DNA of 64,000 nucleotides from Gaertneriomyces semiglobifer (Eukaryota > Chytridiomycota > Chytridiomycetes > Spizellomycetales > Spizellomycetaceae). The notes beneath the pieces were generated by a model, which saw only the letters and a list, made by a program, of their open reading frames with translations, ran no database searches and had not been told where the DNA came from. Shown piece by piece: positions 1-9,440 of the stretch (within the stretch, counting starts at the first letter, position 1; the number at the start of each line of letters is the position of its first letter). Where the stretch lies: positions 62,001-126,000 of the forward strand of contig JAHLKF010000017.1 of NCBI GenBank assembly GCA_025558075.1. The letters are read 5' to 3'. The translations under genes were made by a program, and so were the position numbers.

Positions 1-795
1 CCCTTTCAACTTCCTCAGCCGCACACGGTGTTTGGATGGGTCTGGATCTGGAGGCTGGAGGCTGAGAAAATGAAGCATGGCATCGGAAGACGGCAGATCC
101 CCCTTCTTATGTCCGGACCTTTGGAGACAGCGATGAGAGGGATTGCAAAAGCTCGTGCAAGAGCCGCACGCCAACCGAGATGGCTCAATTCAACGCCATG
201 TTGTTGTCACCTACGCGTACGCTCACAATTTACCCTTATGCATCAGGTTCAAATTCAGTGTGAAAGGGATTGAGATGTAACAACAGAGATAACATGCCAT
301 TAACCCCTCGATTTTCTCACATACAGACTAGTTAACCTATGTTTACGAAATGGTCCGCTACGTAAAAAAAGACACAACATCTACACACAAACTTCTCAAC
401 AGTTTCTACTCTTGGAAAGAATCTACATATGCACAAGCTCTCTAACTCTCAGTTTCTATATAGAACCCCATTCCTTGTGCCCGCCTGCACGCTTTCCTCT
501 CAAAAAAGACATGATATCATACCGAGTATATTTACAAGCTGCAAGTCCAGAACGTGGGTTCGGAACCCCTTCCATAGCAATCCGAAACCGGTAAAAACGA
601 AATAGTACAACTCGGAATGGTTGCTGCGGAGCGGATGGTAGTCTCCGACGTCAGTCAGAGGAAATGTTTGTACGCGTATTGCTCGTCGTGCGTGTGTGTG
701 TCCCAACGAGAGAGCGACAGAGAGAGCGAGAGAGACGGGAAATTCTCGAATCCTGGTTTCCGGTTCCATTCCATTCCACCAAAGGAAAGCCGGTG
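1..795. other. Intergenic, no gene recognised
   Basis: Only short overlapping open frames without family resemblance. The right part is probably the 3' untranslated region of the SH3 membrane protein that ends at 796. A purine-rich low-complexity stretch (repeated GAGAG) lies near 708-745. Confidence 0.5.
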
Positions 796-2355
796 TTAAC
801 GAATCAAACTACTTCTCCTCTGACTATCCCGCGCACTGCTCGCACTCAATCCACTATACCGAGCGAAAAAGCTCTTGACACTATTCCGGACCTTGGAATC
901 GCGCTCACTCATGCGTCGTTTCCCTTCTCGTCCATTTCCTTCATCATCACTTTCACCCTCGCTCTGAACAGGGGCCAAGCAGGCTAACGGGAACATGCCG
1001 ACCAACCCGCTCTTGCCACTGCGACCTTCACACCACCCATCTTCAAAGACTTGGTAAATGTCCACGTTGTCAGGAGGGTCGAGGAAGAGTTCGTCACTGC
1101 GTTGCGGGATCCAGCCGTGTGAAATGGGATACGTCACGGCTTCGACCGCTGGGGAGGTCGCGGATTCTTGTGCGGTCATGGATGTGTCGTTTTTGTTGTA
1201 AATGGAAAAGAGGTTGGTGATGGTGTTGGTGTTTGGGTTGAGTTTTCGAGCGGAAGGCGGTGGGGAGGTTAAGGATACCTCGCTTTCGTTGTCCATTGCG
1301 CTGGGAGGTGGTGGCGATGTGTTGTTCTTTGGACTTGCAGACATGGCATTGCCGGCAACAAGGGCGGCCGGGAGCGTGCTGTACATGCTTGGTAATGTGT
1401 TTTTGAAGTAATCTACGGACGGCTCGTCATATGAGGACTCTGGTCGATTATTATTAGTGTATGCCGCTGCGGTGCCTGCACCTGCTGCTATTGGTGGTGT
1501 CGCCATAGACAAGCCCATGTTGCCGGTTGCGAGATTCGGGCTGCGTGCAGGACCTGCGTTGACCATTGTAGGGGAACCACCATTGCGCAAGTCCACGATA
1601 TTGGATGTCTGTATCGGTACAATGGGACTTCCAAGGACACTCGGACTCTTGTCTCCATTGTTATAATTCACCAGCCCGTTTCCGCTGTCGCCGCTCGAGC
1701 GCCGCACGTTGACGCCCACCATACCTGCCTTTGATTTTCGCGCGGCTTTGTTGCGATTTGCGATCAGACAAAACGCGCCGAGGGCGAGGAGCAGTAAGAA
1801 CCCAGCCAGAGAAGCGATGACAATGGTGCGGGTTTGGCTGGAGAGGCCGGCATTGACGGATTCGGGAGTTTGTTGAGAGGAAGGGAGCGTGGAGCTTCCA
1901 TTGCCGTCGCCGCCGATGACGGTGGGAACGGGAGGCGAACCGGTGATGGATGGTAATGGTAAGGAGGAAGGTACGGATGTGAGTGTAGGTTCAGGTCCAT
2001 TGCCGCCGCCGCCGTCACTGCCACCATCATCGCCGCCATCGCCGTTCCCAGAAGTCGGCGATGGTGGGAGGACAACGGTCCTTGTTAACGTCAAGGTGCT
2101 TCGGGTAGCCGTGGGATGAGCCGTCGGCGTTATGATGCTGGTCCGGGTTATTGTGATTCCGCTACCTAACGGATCGACCTGCAAAATGACGACCTTCATG
2201 TCGACTGCATTGTTGTTTGCTTCTAGCTTTAGGTCAACGATCGAACGAGCAGAGCCGAGAGCCGACACGGACGAGGCATAGCATTCCTTGTTGCGCCCGG
2301 AGCAGCGACGCTGCCGGGTTGTGAGAGGTTGCAGTTGTTGAGGCGAGATGTGCAT
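796..2355 (-). CDS. Single-pass membrane protein with C-terminal SH3 domain (Fus1-like layout)
   Basis: About 519 residues. Roughly residues 60-170 are Ser/Thr/Pro/Gly-rich, as in an exposed O-glycosylated ectodomain. One strongly hydrophobic helix (around 174-196, core IVIASLAGFLLLLALGAF) is followed by a basic RNKAARKSK stop-transfer segment. A long disordered cytoplasmic part leads to an SH3 domain at about 402-462, recognisable by DELFL, FEDGWCEG and GLVGMFPLACL. The layout resembles fungal Fus1-type membrane adaptors, so a signalling or scaffold role at the plasma membrane is inferred. The ATG at 2355 is the first in frame, but there is no clear signal peptide after it, so an upstream exon is possible. 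A second protein of the same layout lies at 56760-57726. Confidence 0.72.
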   Translation of the reverse strand: MHISPQQLQPLTTRQRRCSGRNKECYASSVSALGSARSIVDLKLEANNNAVDMKVVILQVDPLGSGITITRTSIITPTAHPTATRSTLTLTRTVVLPPSPTSGNGDGGDDGGSDGGGGNGPEPTLTSVPSSLPLPSITGSPPVPTVIGGDGNGSSTLPSSQQTPESVNAGLSSQTRTIVIASLAGFLLLLALGAFCLIANRNKAARKSKAGMVGVNVRRSSGDSGNGLVNYNNGDKSPSVLGSPIVPIQTSNIVDLRNGGSPTMVNAGPARSPNLATGNMGLSMATPPIAAGAGTAAAYTNNNRPESSYDEPSVDYFKNTLPSMYSTLPAALVAGNAMSASPKNNTSPPPPSAMDNESEVSLTSPPPSARKLNPNTNTITNLFSIYNKNDTSMTAQESATSPAVEAVTYPISHGWIPQRSDELFLDPPDNVDIYQVFEDGWCEGRSGKSGLVGMFPLACLAPVQSEGESDDEGNGREGKRRMSERDSKVRNSVKSFFARYSGLSASSARDSQRRSSLIR

Positions 2356-3592
2356 TGTGGCGGGCTTATGGCCAGCCTAAAGCTGCAACGGTAGCCTTTT
2401 TACTGCGTGCCCTCGCTATCGTGCGCGCAACAGAGTTGAGATAGGTTGTGTATGCTGACGAGGTGGAGGAGTAGGAGGAGGACCACCACTGGAGACGGAG
2501 GAGGTTGTTGGTGGAATTCACCTTGTTTCTTCTTCGTGTGGCAAAAACCTTGACCGAGCGTTCGAACGCTGGTGGACGCCAGGTGGGTGGCACTAACTGA
2601 CCGACTGACTGTGTGTGTGGCTCCGCAAGTTGCGATCGAGTAAAAGCCTGTGCATCAAATGGAAATACACCAAATTCAGTCAACAATTGCCGGGGGTCCC
2701 TTTTTCCACAATGACAAGAAGAATACTCACTATTTGGTTGTGTTGTGTGGCTCTGTCTCTGTCTGAGTACAAGTACAAGGCAGACCAACACAAGGCAGCC
2801 TACTCGTAATCCTATCAATTCAATAGGCACTATCAACCTACTTGCGAAGGGACCTTAATACGCAAAATCCTCATTCATAGCACAATAATATAATAATGAG
2901 GTGAGGTGAACACGCACGCCCGGCACTAACAACTGAACAACGCCGTGTGATTTGCCCCCTTCTTTTTGCCTCCTTTTGGTTTGCCTTTCTTTCCCTTTCC
3001 TTTTGCCTCTTTTGCCTCGTTGATGTCGAGATGGGATCTTTTGCCTCCTTCTTGTTAACACAACTGCTCTTAACTGTTACGTTACTAATATCTGTTGTAT
3101 ATGTACTCCCCTTCCTGCTTTTGCCCCCTTTGCCTTGCCTTGCCTTGTTGCCCCCGTTGTCCTGTCACGCGTACTTTAACACTCGTGTACTCCCTTCCCA
3201 TCTCGATCACGGTTCAGTGTCTTAATCTTGCGCGAGCTCAAAACTCCCAATTCCTTCAATTCCTTGCCACTCAAAGAGTCTCAGACGCGTAGGTGTGTGT
3301 CCCAATGGCGCAGTCATAAGATTATGATTCTGAAACAACGGCCGACCGCCACTTGTGCGCGCACCCCCTGTGTCTCAGCCTCATTCTGAAGCACGTGAAT
3401 GTCGCAGAACAAGGCTTAGCATCGGGTGCACTTACACTCTCCTCCGCGGAGTTTAACGCGATCCCAACTTTGTAAAATCAAAAAACCTTCTTCGGTTCAT
3501 CTACGTTAACAGAATATTCACTGTATATATACTGGGCATTGTCTTTTCGACTGGTCTAAAAGGCCATATGTCCACATGTGCAGTTTGGCTAC
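2356..3592. other. Intergenic, pyrimidine-rich on the plus strand, no gene
   Basis: Contains a run of TTTTGCC-like pyrimidine repeats around 2960-3150. An open frame just upstream of the SH3 gene encodes a hydrophobic stretch but lacks an ATG. Probably the promoter of the SH3 gene plus the downstream end of the 3593 gene. Confidence 0.4.
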
Positions 3593-5416
3593 CTACGAAC
3601 CCGTTGAAACACTGAGCTGACGAGCCCTGGGTTCCCCTTGTCCTGCCTCTTCGTCTTCCTTTGTGACCTGCTTGTGCACGCCTACCCTCTCTTCCCATGA
3701 TAAGCCGTCGAGAAGTTTTCGAATCACCTTGTTCTGTTCCCCCACTCCCCAACTGTTGAATGCGTGGTTCGCTAAGACGTGATGAGATGGGCGAATGCAA
3801 GAATGAGCCCCCCCGCTTCGAAACTCGCTTCGAAACTCGCTTAGCTCGCAAAGTACCGGATGATGGCAGACGATCACTTGGGATTTCTCCATCTGGGCGG
3901 GATTCTCCAGCTTGTACCTGTTGGTAACGTCTTTGCACTTCATGGGATAGTCGCTGTTTATGAACACCGTATGCATATAATGATCACCTTCCCGCTTCAC
4001 ATTCTTTCCCCAAATACAATCACCAGACTGTGGTTCGTTCCACAAAAGCTTTGAAAGTTGGTAGTGATTAACCCGATTAAGGCCTTGTTTCAAATGTTCT
4101 GTCAATCTATCCTCATCCCTAGTCTTCAGAGAGTTCGATTTCGAGATGACGCACTCATCGAGGACCTCCATGTGGCATCTTGACAAGACCTCACCCACAT
4201 GCATCCCAGTCATGCGGGTTTCGGCGCTTCTTTTGCGTTCCCTTGCCAATTTGAGCCATTTCACAATTGCACGACTAATCCATGTCCTGTCAAAATCGTT
4301 CAGATGGTCATTATACGTCTCACTTAGAATGTCCCGTACGGCCTGTTCAAGTGGAGCCTCGTTTGCCGGAAATAGCCGGCAACAATATTTAAACACCTTA
4401 GTTTTCAGTCCCTCCGGCATATCTTTCAGTTCTGTGTGGTCAGGAGCCTCTGGGTATGCAGCCATCCAAAAGGATTGGAAGATGTAGTTTATGATGTCCT
4501 GCCCCCTCGCCGGTGGTTCCTGCCCGTAGTCGGTGTAAATTGCAACAACTTGAGCGTTCTCACTGATCAATTCGTAGTCTTCATTCTCCAGCTTCTCCGC
4601 TGTGCTAAAAATTTCGTACAAAACGGAACCTAATCCGTGCTCATATTCGCGCTTGAGATCCCGGCTCTGGCTCCGCAGGTACTGCAGCCGCCCAAAGAAC
4701 TCCGTTCCCAAGGAGAAAATCCAACGCACCGATAATGCAAGGCCGATTTTGTAATCATTCTTGTGGCGGGAAACAAGAATGCCATATAGTACCTTGCCTT
4801 TGTCGTTTATGTGGACGATACTACCAGAAAGGCCCGGATAGAAGTTTTGCTTGCGTTTCACCTTGAAAATGCGACCTTCGAGTATTTCGCCATCGTATTG
4901 TACAGTCAACCAATCGTTGATACCCACGCCCGCTGAATTGCCAGGTCGCTGGTCGTGCGGTCTCACGGCAGCAAAGAAGGCGTCCGCCTTGGTTTTTTCC
5001 TTAAATTCAAAGGCACAAATGACGTAGTCGAAAGTAGGAAAACTACACTGGATCGTGACTTCCCCTTCATAGTCTTCGCCGGTTTCTGTATCGCGTACAA
5101 CGTCAGGGCCAGAGCCGTCTACACAATGATCCGGGCCGATACACACGGCTTTGTCACCACCTCCGGTCAAATAGGCCAGTTTGCCTCCTGTACTTTCCAG
5201 GCGGAGACATTTTGTGGGCACAATATCATCCCAATACTGGCCAGGTCCACTTGGTTCAGACTCCAACAAGTCGGTTAGGCCTTCGATAGCCCAACCTAAG
5301 TCGTTGGCCTCACAGATCTCCTGCAACAAGTCCTTCTGCTTCTCATTCAGCGAAACCCTTTGGGAACCTCCAATCGGAGGAGGTGGACTACAGGAGTTTG
5401 GAAAACGCCCATGCAT
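3593..5416 (-). CDS. Possible trypsin-like serine peptidase with N-terminal helical domain
   Basis: An uninterrupted frame of about 607 residues from the first ATG (5416); eight further upstream codons start at GTG and are unlikely. Residues about 21-55 form a short helical segment (LNEKQKDLLQEI...LTDLLE) that looks like an effector-associated or death-like adaptor. It is followed by a region with a plausible chymotrypsin-fold triad: His97 in PDHCVDG, Asp130 in FDYVICAFEF and Ser197 in YPGLSGSIV. Behind the serine come strand-like YGILVS and GLALSVRWI, as in GxSGS peptidases. The rest is helical and unrecognised. There is no signal peptide, so it is likely intracellular. A 12-base tandem repeat at 3815-3838 duplicates four codons near the C-terminus. 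The peptidase reading rests on motifs only. Confidence 0.5.
   Translation of the reverse strand: MHGRFPNSCSPPPPIGGSQRVSLNEKQKDLLQEICEANDLGWAIEGLTDLLESEPSGPGQYWDDIVPTKCLRLESTGGKLAYLTGGGDKAVCIGPDHCVDGSGPDVVRDTETGEDYEGEVTIQCSFPTFDYVICAFEFKEKTKADAFFAAVRPHDQRPGNSAGVGINDWLTVQYDGEILEGRIFKVKRKQNFYPGLSGSIVHINDKGKVLYGILVSRHKNDYKIGLALSVRWIFSLGTEFFGRLQYLRSQSRDLKREYEHGLGSVLYEIFSTAEKLENEDYELISENAQVVAIYTDYGQEPPARGQDIINYIFQSFWMAAYPEAPDHTELKDMPEGLKTKVFKYCCRLFPANEAPLEQAVRDILSETYNDHLNDFDRTWISRAIVKWLKLARERKRSAETRMTGMHVGEVLSRCHMEVLDECVISKSNSLKTRDEDRLTEHLKQGLNRVNHYQLSKLLWNEPQSGDCIWGKNVKREGDHYMHTVFINSDYPMKCKDVTNRYKLENPAQMEKSQVIVCHHPVLCELSEFRSEFRSGGAHSCIRPSHHVLANHAFNSWGVGEQNKVIRKLLDGLSWEERVGVHKQVTKEDEEAGQGEPRARQLSVSTGS
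3815..3838. repeat. Two tandem copies of a 12-base unit inside a coding region
   Basis: GCTTCGAAACTC occurs twice in direct tandem. The unit length keeps the reading frame and adds four residues to the C-terminal region of the 3593-5416 protein. Confidence 0.85.
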
Positions 5417-5704
5417 ATCCCGAAAGCAAGATATGGCCACGTATGAAAGTAATCGACCTGCGCGTCTTGCTTATGGATGTCGCGTTTCCAAAATGCAATG
5501 CACCAGAAACAACACAGGTTTGACGGAAGTCCAATGCTTGATCCTTTATATAACTCTCCTGTACATACTACCGTCTTCCAATTACCTTTCAGCGACCCCG
5601 AAAGCCATGAAATCAAGGTTCATCCATCATGCCTACAAGAACATGATTTTGAACACCCAATTCAGAGGTTTTATTACAGAGTCCAAAAAATCGGCGACAT
5701 CATT

Positions 5705-6811
5705 TCATTTGATAGAAGTACACTGATCAAGGCCATCGCACTCTAGTACTCCTCCTGCACCCGATCTGCTCCCCACTCTAAACATCGTCCCGCAAGTCGT
5801 TTTCACATCTCTTAACAACTCTCCCAATTCCGCGTTCCTCAAATCGCATACGCTAACGCATCCGCCTCGTACCACACACCCAACAATGACCATCCACATA
5901 TACGCCATATCCACACCTCCCATCTTGTGACGCCGAACAATTTCGCGGGCGGACCGTATCCCAATCGACTCGGGCGGTGGGAACATGAATTCGGAAGATT
6001 CCGTCCTAGTAGCGTCCATTGACTGTTGTCCGTCAGCATCCAGCCCTGTCGCATCCCCATCCTGTTCTGCAAAGCGCCGTCTCCACGTTCGAGACTCGCT
6101 TCTCACCGTGTGGGCGTAGTGCACTACCACATCCACACCATAGGTTTCCATCTGTGCGTCCACCTCTACCGATTCCGAAATGCGAACGTCGGGGAACGCA
6201 CGTTGTAACACTGTCTTTGCCGCCGAAACCGAGTCGCGGGAGACATCCACTCCCCATCCTACGACAGTGACTCTCTCAACCCTTTCACATCCGAATACTA
6301 ATTTCTCCTTCTGTCCGTTACTATCGGATCTCGATGCGACGCTTTGCACTGTGATCACCCTTCCATTTCCATTTCTCGATACAGTGACACACTTTCCGTG
6401 TATCGTGTTTAAGAACGCTACCACCCCACTGACCGCAAGGTATCGCGCATTCACATAAAGTGATACAGTCGGCACCGACACCCCACATAACATCAGTGTT
6501 CCGAGACACTTGAGGATCAGCACTGCTTCGTTTGCATCTACCTCCCATCTCCGCGAAGTCTCATCCTTGAAAAATAAGCCGCGATGGGTATTTCGTGTCT
6601 GGGAAGGGTACATCCACACACCGGTGTAGTCCGTCTTATAGTCAAAGTCATATATCGAAGAAAGAACGGAGAGGAGTCGGAGTTCGGTGGTCAAGTCTTG
6701 GGTGGGGCGAGTCCGGAACTGGACCGGCGTGCCGGTGATGAGAGAGAGGAGAACCAGCGATGGGAAGGTGTTTGAAAGGTGGATGGTGGTGAGAGGTTGA
6801 GTGGAAACCAT
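5705..6811 (-). CDS. RCL1: Divergent RNA 3'-terminal phosphate cyclase-like protein (Rcl1 type)
   Basis: An uninterrupted 368-residue frame with ATG at 6811. The order of weak but matching segments follows the RTC/Rcl1 fold. At the N-terminus SLVLLSLITGTPVQF stands where FRQRLVLSTLSGRPV is usual. In the middle, GWGVDVSRDSVSAAKTVLQ followed by AFPDVRIS matches the insert-domain region. Near the end come PPPESIGIRSAREIV, GGVDM, ELLRDVKTTCGTMFRV and VLECDGLDQ. Rcl1 is a nucleolar U3-associated factor for 18S rRNA processing and lacks the catalytic His of true cyclases. The N-terminal GxG/FRQ motif is badly eroded and the protein is much more divergent than usual, so it may be a second, fast-evolving copy rather than the housekeeping gene. 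Confidence 0.6.
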   Translation of the reverse strand: MVSTQPLTTIHLSNTFPSLVLLSLITGTPVQFRTRPTQDLTTELRLLSVLSSIYDFDYKTDYTGVWMYPSQTRNTHRGLFFKDETSRRWEVDANEAVLILKCLGTLMLCGVSVPTVSLYVNARYLAVSGVVAFLNTIHGKCVTVSRNGNGRVITVQSVASRSDSNGQKEKLVFGCERVERVTVVGWGVDVSRDSVSAAKTVLQRAFPDVRISESVEVDAQMETYGVDVVVHYAHTVRSESRTWRRRFAEQDGDATGLDADGQQSMDATRTESSEFMFPPPESIGIRSAREIVRRHKMGGVDMAYMWMVIVGCVVRGGCVSVCDLRNAELGELLRDVKTTCGTMFRVGSRSGAGGVLECDGLDQCTSIK

Positions 6812-9440
6812 GATGAAGGATGATATTTTTCGTGGTTCCGGTATATTCGGGTTGGTTGTTTTGCTTGTCTCTTCCGTGATGATTCCTGCAACCGAAAGCG
6901 TGTTGTACTACTATATAAAAATCACCAAAATGGATCCCAGATCCATCCACACTACCCTTCCTTTTGGATCAACACTACTGCAAATGAACTCTAGATATAA
7001 GATGAATTTCTTTGCAACTAACTTTACTACTTCGAGCTGCTTTACATCTACCCCACACAACTGCCTCCACAAAACAAAGAAAAACCCTCCAAAATAAATA
7101 GTTCCACACCGTCTAAATAAATGACTGTCCCCCCTTCATGAATCACACCAAACACCACCACCCTCGTTGGTTGCGACCTTAAGGGCTCGCGAGTAAGTGG
7201 AGAGACGGGCTGTTGAGAGAGCGACGACGACTGGAAAAAGTGTTGCGAAATCAAACAAACTAAGCAGCTACGCGTGTACGTTTTGGATTACATAAGCGGC
7301 GTACGTGACTCCGACGGGCGACGCGTCAGCGGATTCATTCCCTTAAAAGAAGCGATGGGGAAGAGAACCAATTCTGTGAATGACATGAGAGGTTGGAGGA
7401 GGAGGGTTGGAAAGGAGGAGGTAGGGCTCGTGGTTGGGAGCCTACTAGGACCAATGTGGTCCTGATGACTTTCTAGGGCGTATGGCTGCTCCTCAGTAAC
7501 GCCGTAACGTGACGATTCAAAGCCCAGTCAGCGACATGTAATGGTGACCAACACGAACATGTGCCTGTCAATCTGCGCTGCGACTCGTGTGTAGCAGGCA
7601 TTGCTTGATGAATGATTACTTGTCTACCGCAAAAAGCTCTCGTCCGCACCCTATCTCACGATGGACATATCGTTTCTTCCGCTTCCCGGTGACTTGGCTA
7701 CGATGTGGTTCGAGCCATTGAAGACCAGTCACAAAATCCTGCGGAGGTTTTTGTCAGCGGAATGGAACACACAAGTGCCTCACTCAGCTGCTGCGTGATT
7801 CGCAGTCGTCCTGTCTTGAACCAGTGAAAACTTTGTTGACTGGGCAGCAACTTGCCGAGTTGAATGAACGATCACAAGCGCAGCAACAACAGGTCTCATG
7901 CCTGAGATATGAGGTGCTTTTTATCGCTGCCAAAATTCCCGCCATCTCAAGCGCCTTGTCGGAGTTACGAACTCTTCTATATCTCCCGAGCCCTTCATCA
8001 TACCCCTCATCAGAATGAGACATCCATTCATTTCGCCTTCCGCCAACCTGATAGCTCCAAGTACCGCCGGAAATCAGTCGCTGAATCCAGAAACATCCGC
8101 CCATGGCTGTCGCAGACTCGTTCTCGAGTCATAACAACGAGGCTTACCGGCTTCGCCATTACACCCCCATTTCATCCACCTAGATATCGAACGAAAACAG
8201 GGGGCGGCAAGCACAACAAATCATCACACGCTGATCTAATATCTTGTTACATGTCCCTCTCTCTCTCTCTCGGCCGTCTACTGACAGGCCAAGCCCAACG
8301 GTCCTGGTGTTGGCGGTAATTTCAGTCACAACAGGGCTTCTTTATCCATAGAGCACTTGGATGACATAATGGACGCGTCTGCGTCTGAGTTTAGAATTGC
8401 ATAAGCCCTGTTGCTCGACGCGTTTCGAGGCTGCCAAGGGTTGTTTGTTGCTGTCCCCCCGGGTTATAACGCCGTGCATGTGGAATTACTTGTTTGGCGA
8501 AAGTTGAACGGGAGGGCCCTGCTTCATTTCCCGGAAAAGTGTAATGGCTGGTACTGGTAATGACGGTAATGAAAAGCCTGCATAAGCTTTTATGCGGGTG
8601 ATGTTCTTAAATGTGCTTTAAACATCAATAGAATGTTCCCAAGTTTTTGGTTGTTGTTCGTTGCTTTCCATGTGGGGCGGACTGACGTTGTTCAGAGGTA
8701 GTCGTTTTAGCCCTTTGGAGTTTGTTATGGTTTGTCTTAATTTGACCGATTTTCGGGCGTTTCCGCGCGTCACTCAGCTTACTTATGCGCGGGGTATTTC
8801 CCATTCTGTGCGGTTTTTACAATAGTACATCAACTTATTTTGGTCATGGTCGTTCCATGCGAGGAGGGGAAGTGAGGTGTGACAGCTTCCATAGTCCGAG
8901 TGTGTGTGTACCTCATCACCATTAGACATTCCCAAACGCTTTTGTTTGAACTTTTCACTGTCTAACATATCTGCAGAGCGTGCAGCGGAGGCGGACGTGC
9001 AAAGCTAGCGAGACATTTCTGCTAGTGTGCTTGAAAGCAACTTGGTGCCGCCCCCCCGTGTATGAGTTTGGGGATGCTCTGATCGTACATTGAGCGTTCT
9101 GCGCCTAACGAATAGTGAAGGCTTGTACAAACTTGTTTTGAGAGGCGAGTCTCCTTTCAATAGATCCTTGAACGCTACACAGGAACACCAACAAACCCGC
9201 ACGGGTACGTGGGGGGAAGGGCGATTGGGGTGTCGGTTCGGTTGCGCTACAAACGCAGTTAAAGTCGTTCGCCCTATCCGTCCCTGCACGAGCTTATTTC
9301 GAGACGAGGTCGACAGCAGCACACCGGCTCTCCACAACACCCGTCTGCGTGAACTAGTACCCCGGTGAAAGTATCATACCCCACCTCGACATAGACGTTA
9401 TATACCCCTACAACTCCAACCCCGTCAAAGATAAGTCATC
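6812..9440. other. Long intergenic region, possibly one small gene
   Basis: Mostly without recognisable coding sequence. It contains a (CT)n tract at about 8252-8270 and the presumed promoter of the large sensor-phosphodiesterase gene that starts at 9441. A possible coding exon is listed separately at 7758-8018. Confidence 0.4.
7758..8018 (+). CDS. Possible small coding exon, function unknown
   Basis: An open frame preceded by an acceptor-like TTTTTGTCAG. It gives about 86 residues with a Gln-rich amphipathic segment (LTGQQLAELNERSQAQQQQ) and a helical stretch (KIPAISSALSELRTLLYLP) before a stop at 8016-8018. The composition looks coding, but I could not place a matching first exon with ATG in phase. 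The opposite strand also has a competing 107-residue frame (7784-8104). Treat it as a candidate only. Confidence 0.25.
   Translation, partial: RNGTHKCLTQLLRDSQSSCLEPVKTLLTGQQLAELNERSQAQQQQVSCLRYEVLFIAAKIPAISSALSELRTLLYLPSPSSYPSSE

Noticed and set aside
2366..2836. Hydrophobic open frame upstream of the first SH3 gene with a GTGAGT donor at 2730
   Set aside because: It opens at TTG without an ATG and I could not find an acceptor in phase that avoids stops with good context.
5432..5616. Upstream extension of the trypsin-like gene into a second minus-strand frame
   Set aside because: Needs a weak GTAATT donor and a TTG start; no supporting motif.
7690..7730. GGTTCGAGCC, tRNA B-box-like
   Set aside because: No A-box or pairing arms at the right distance on either side.
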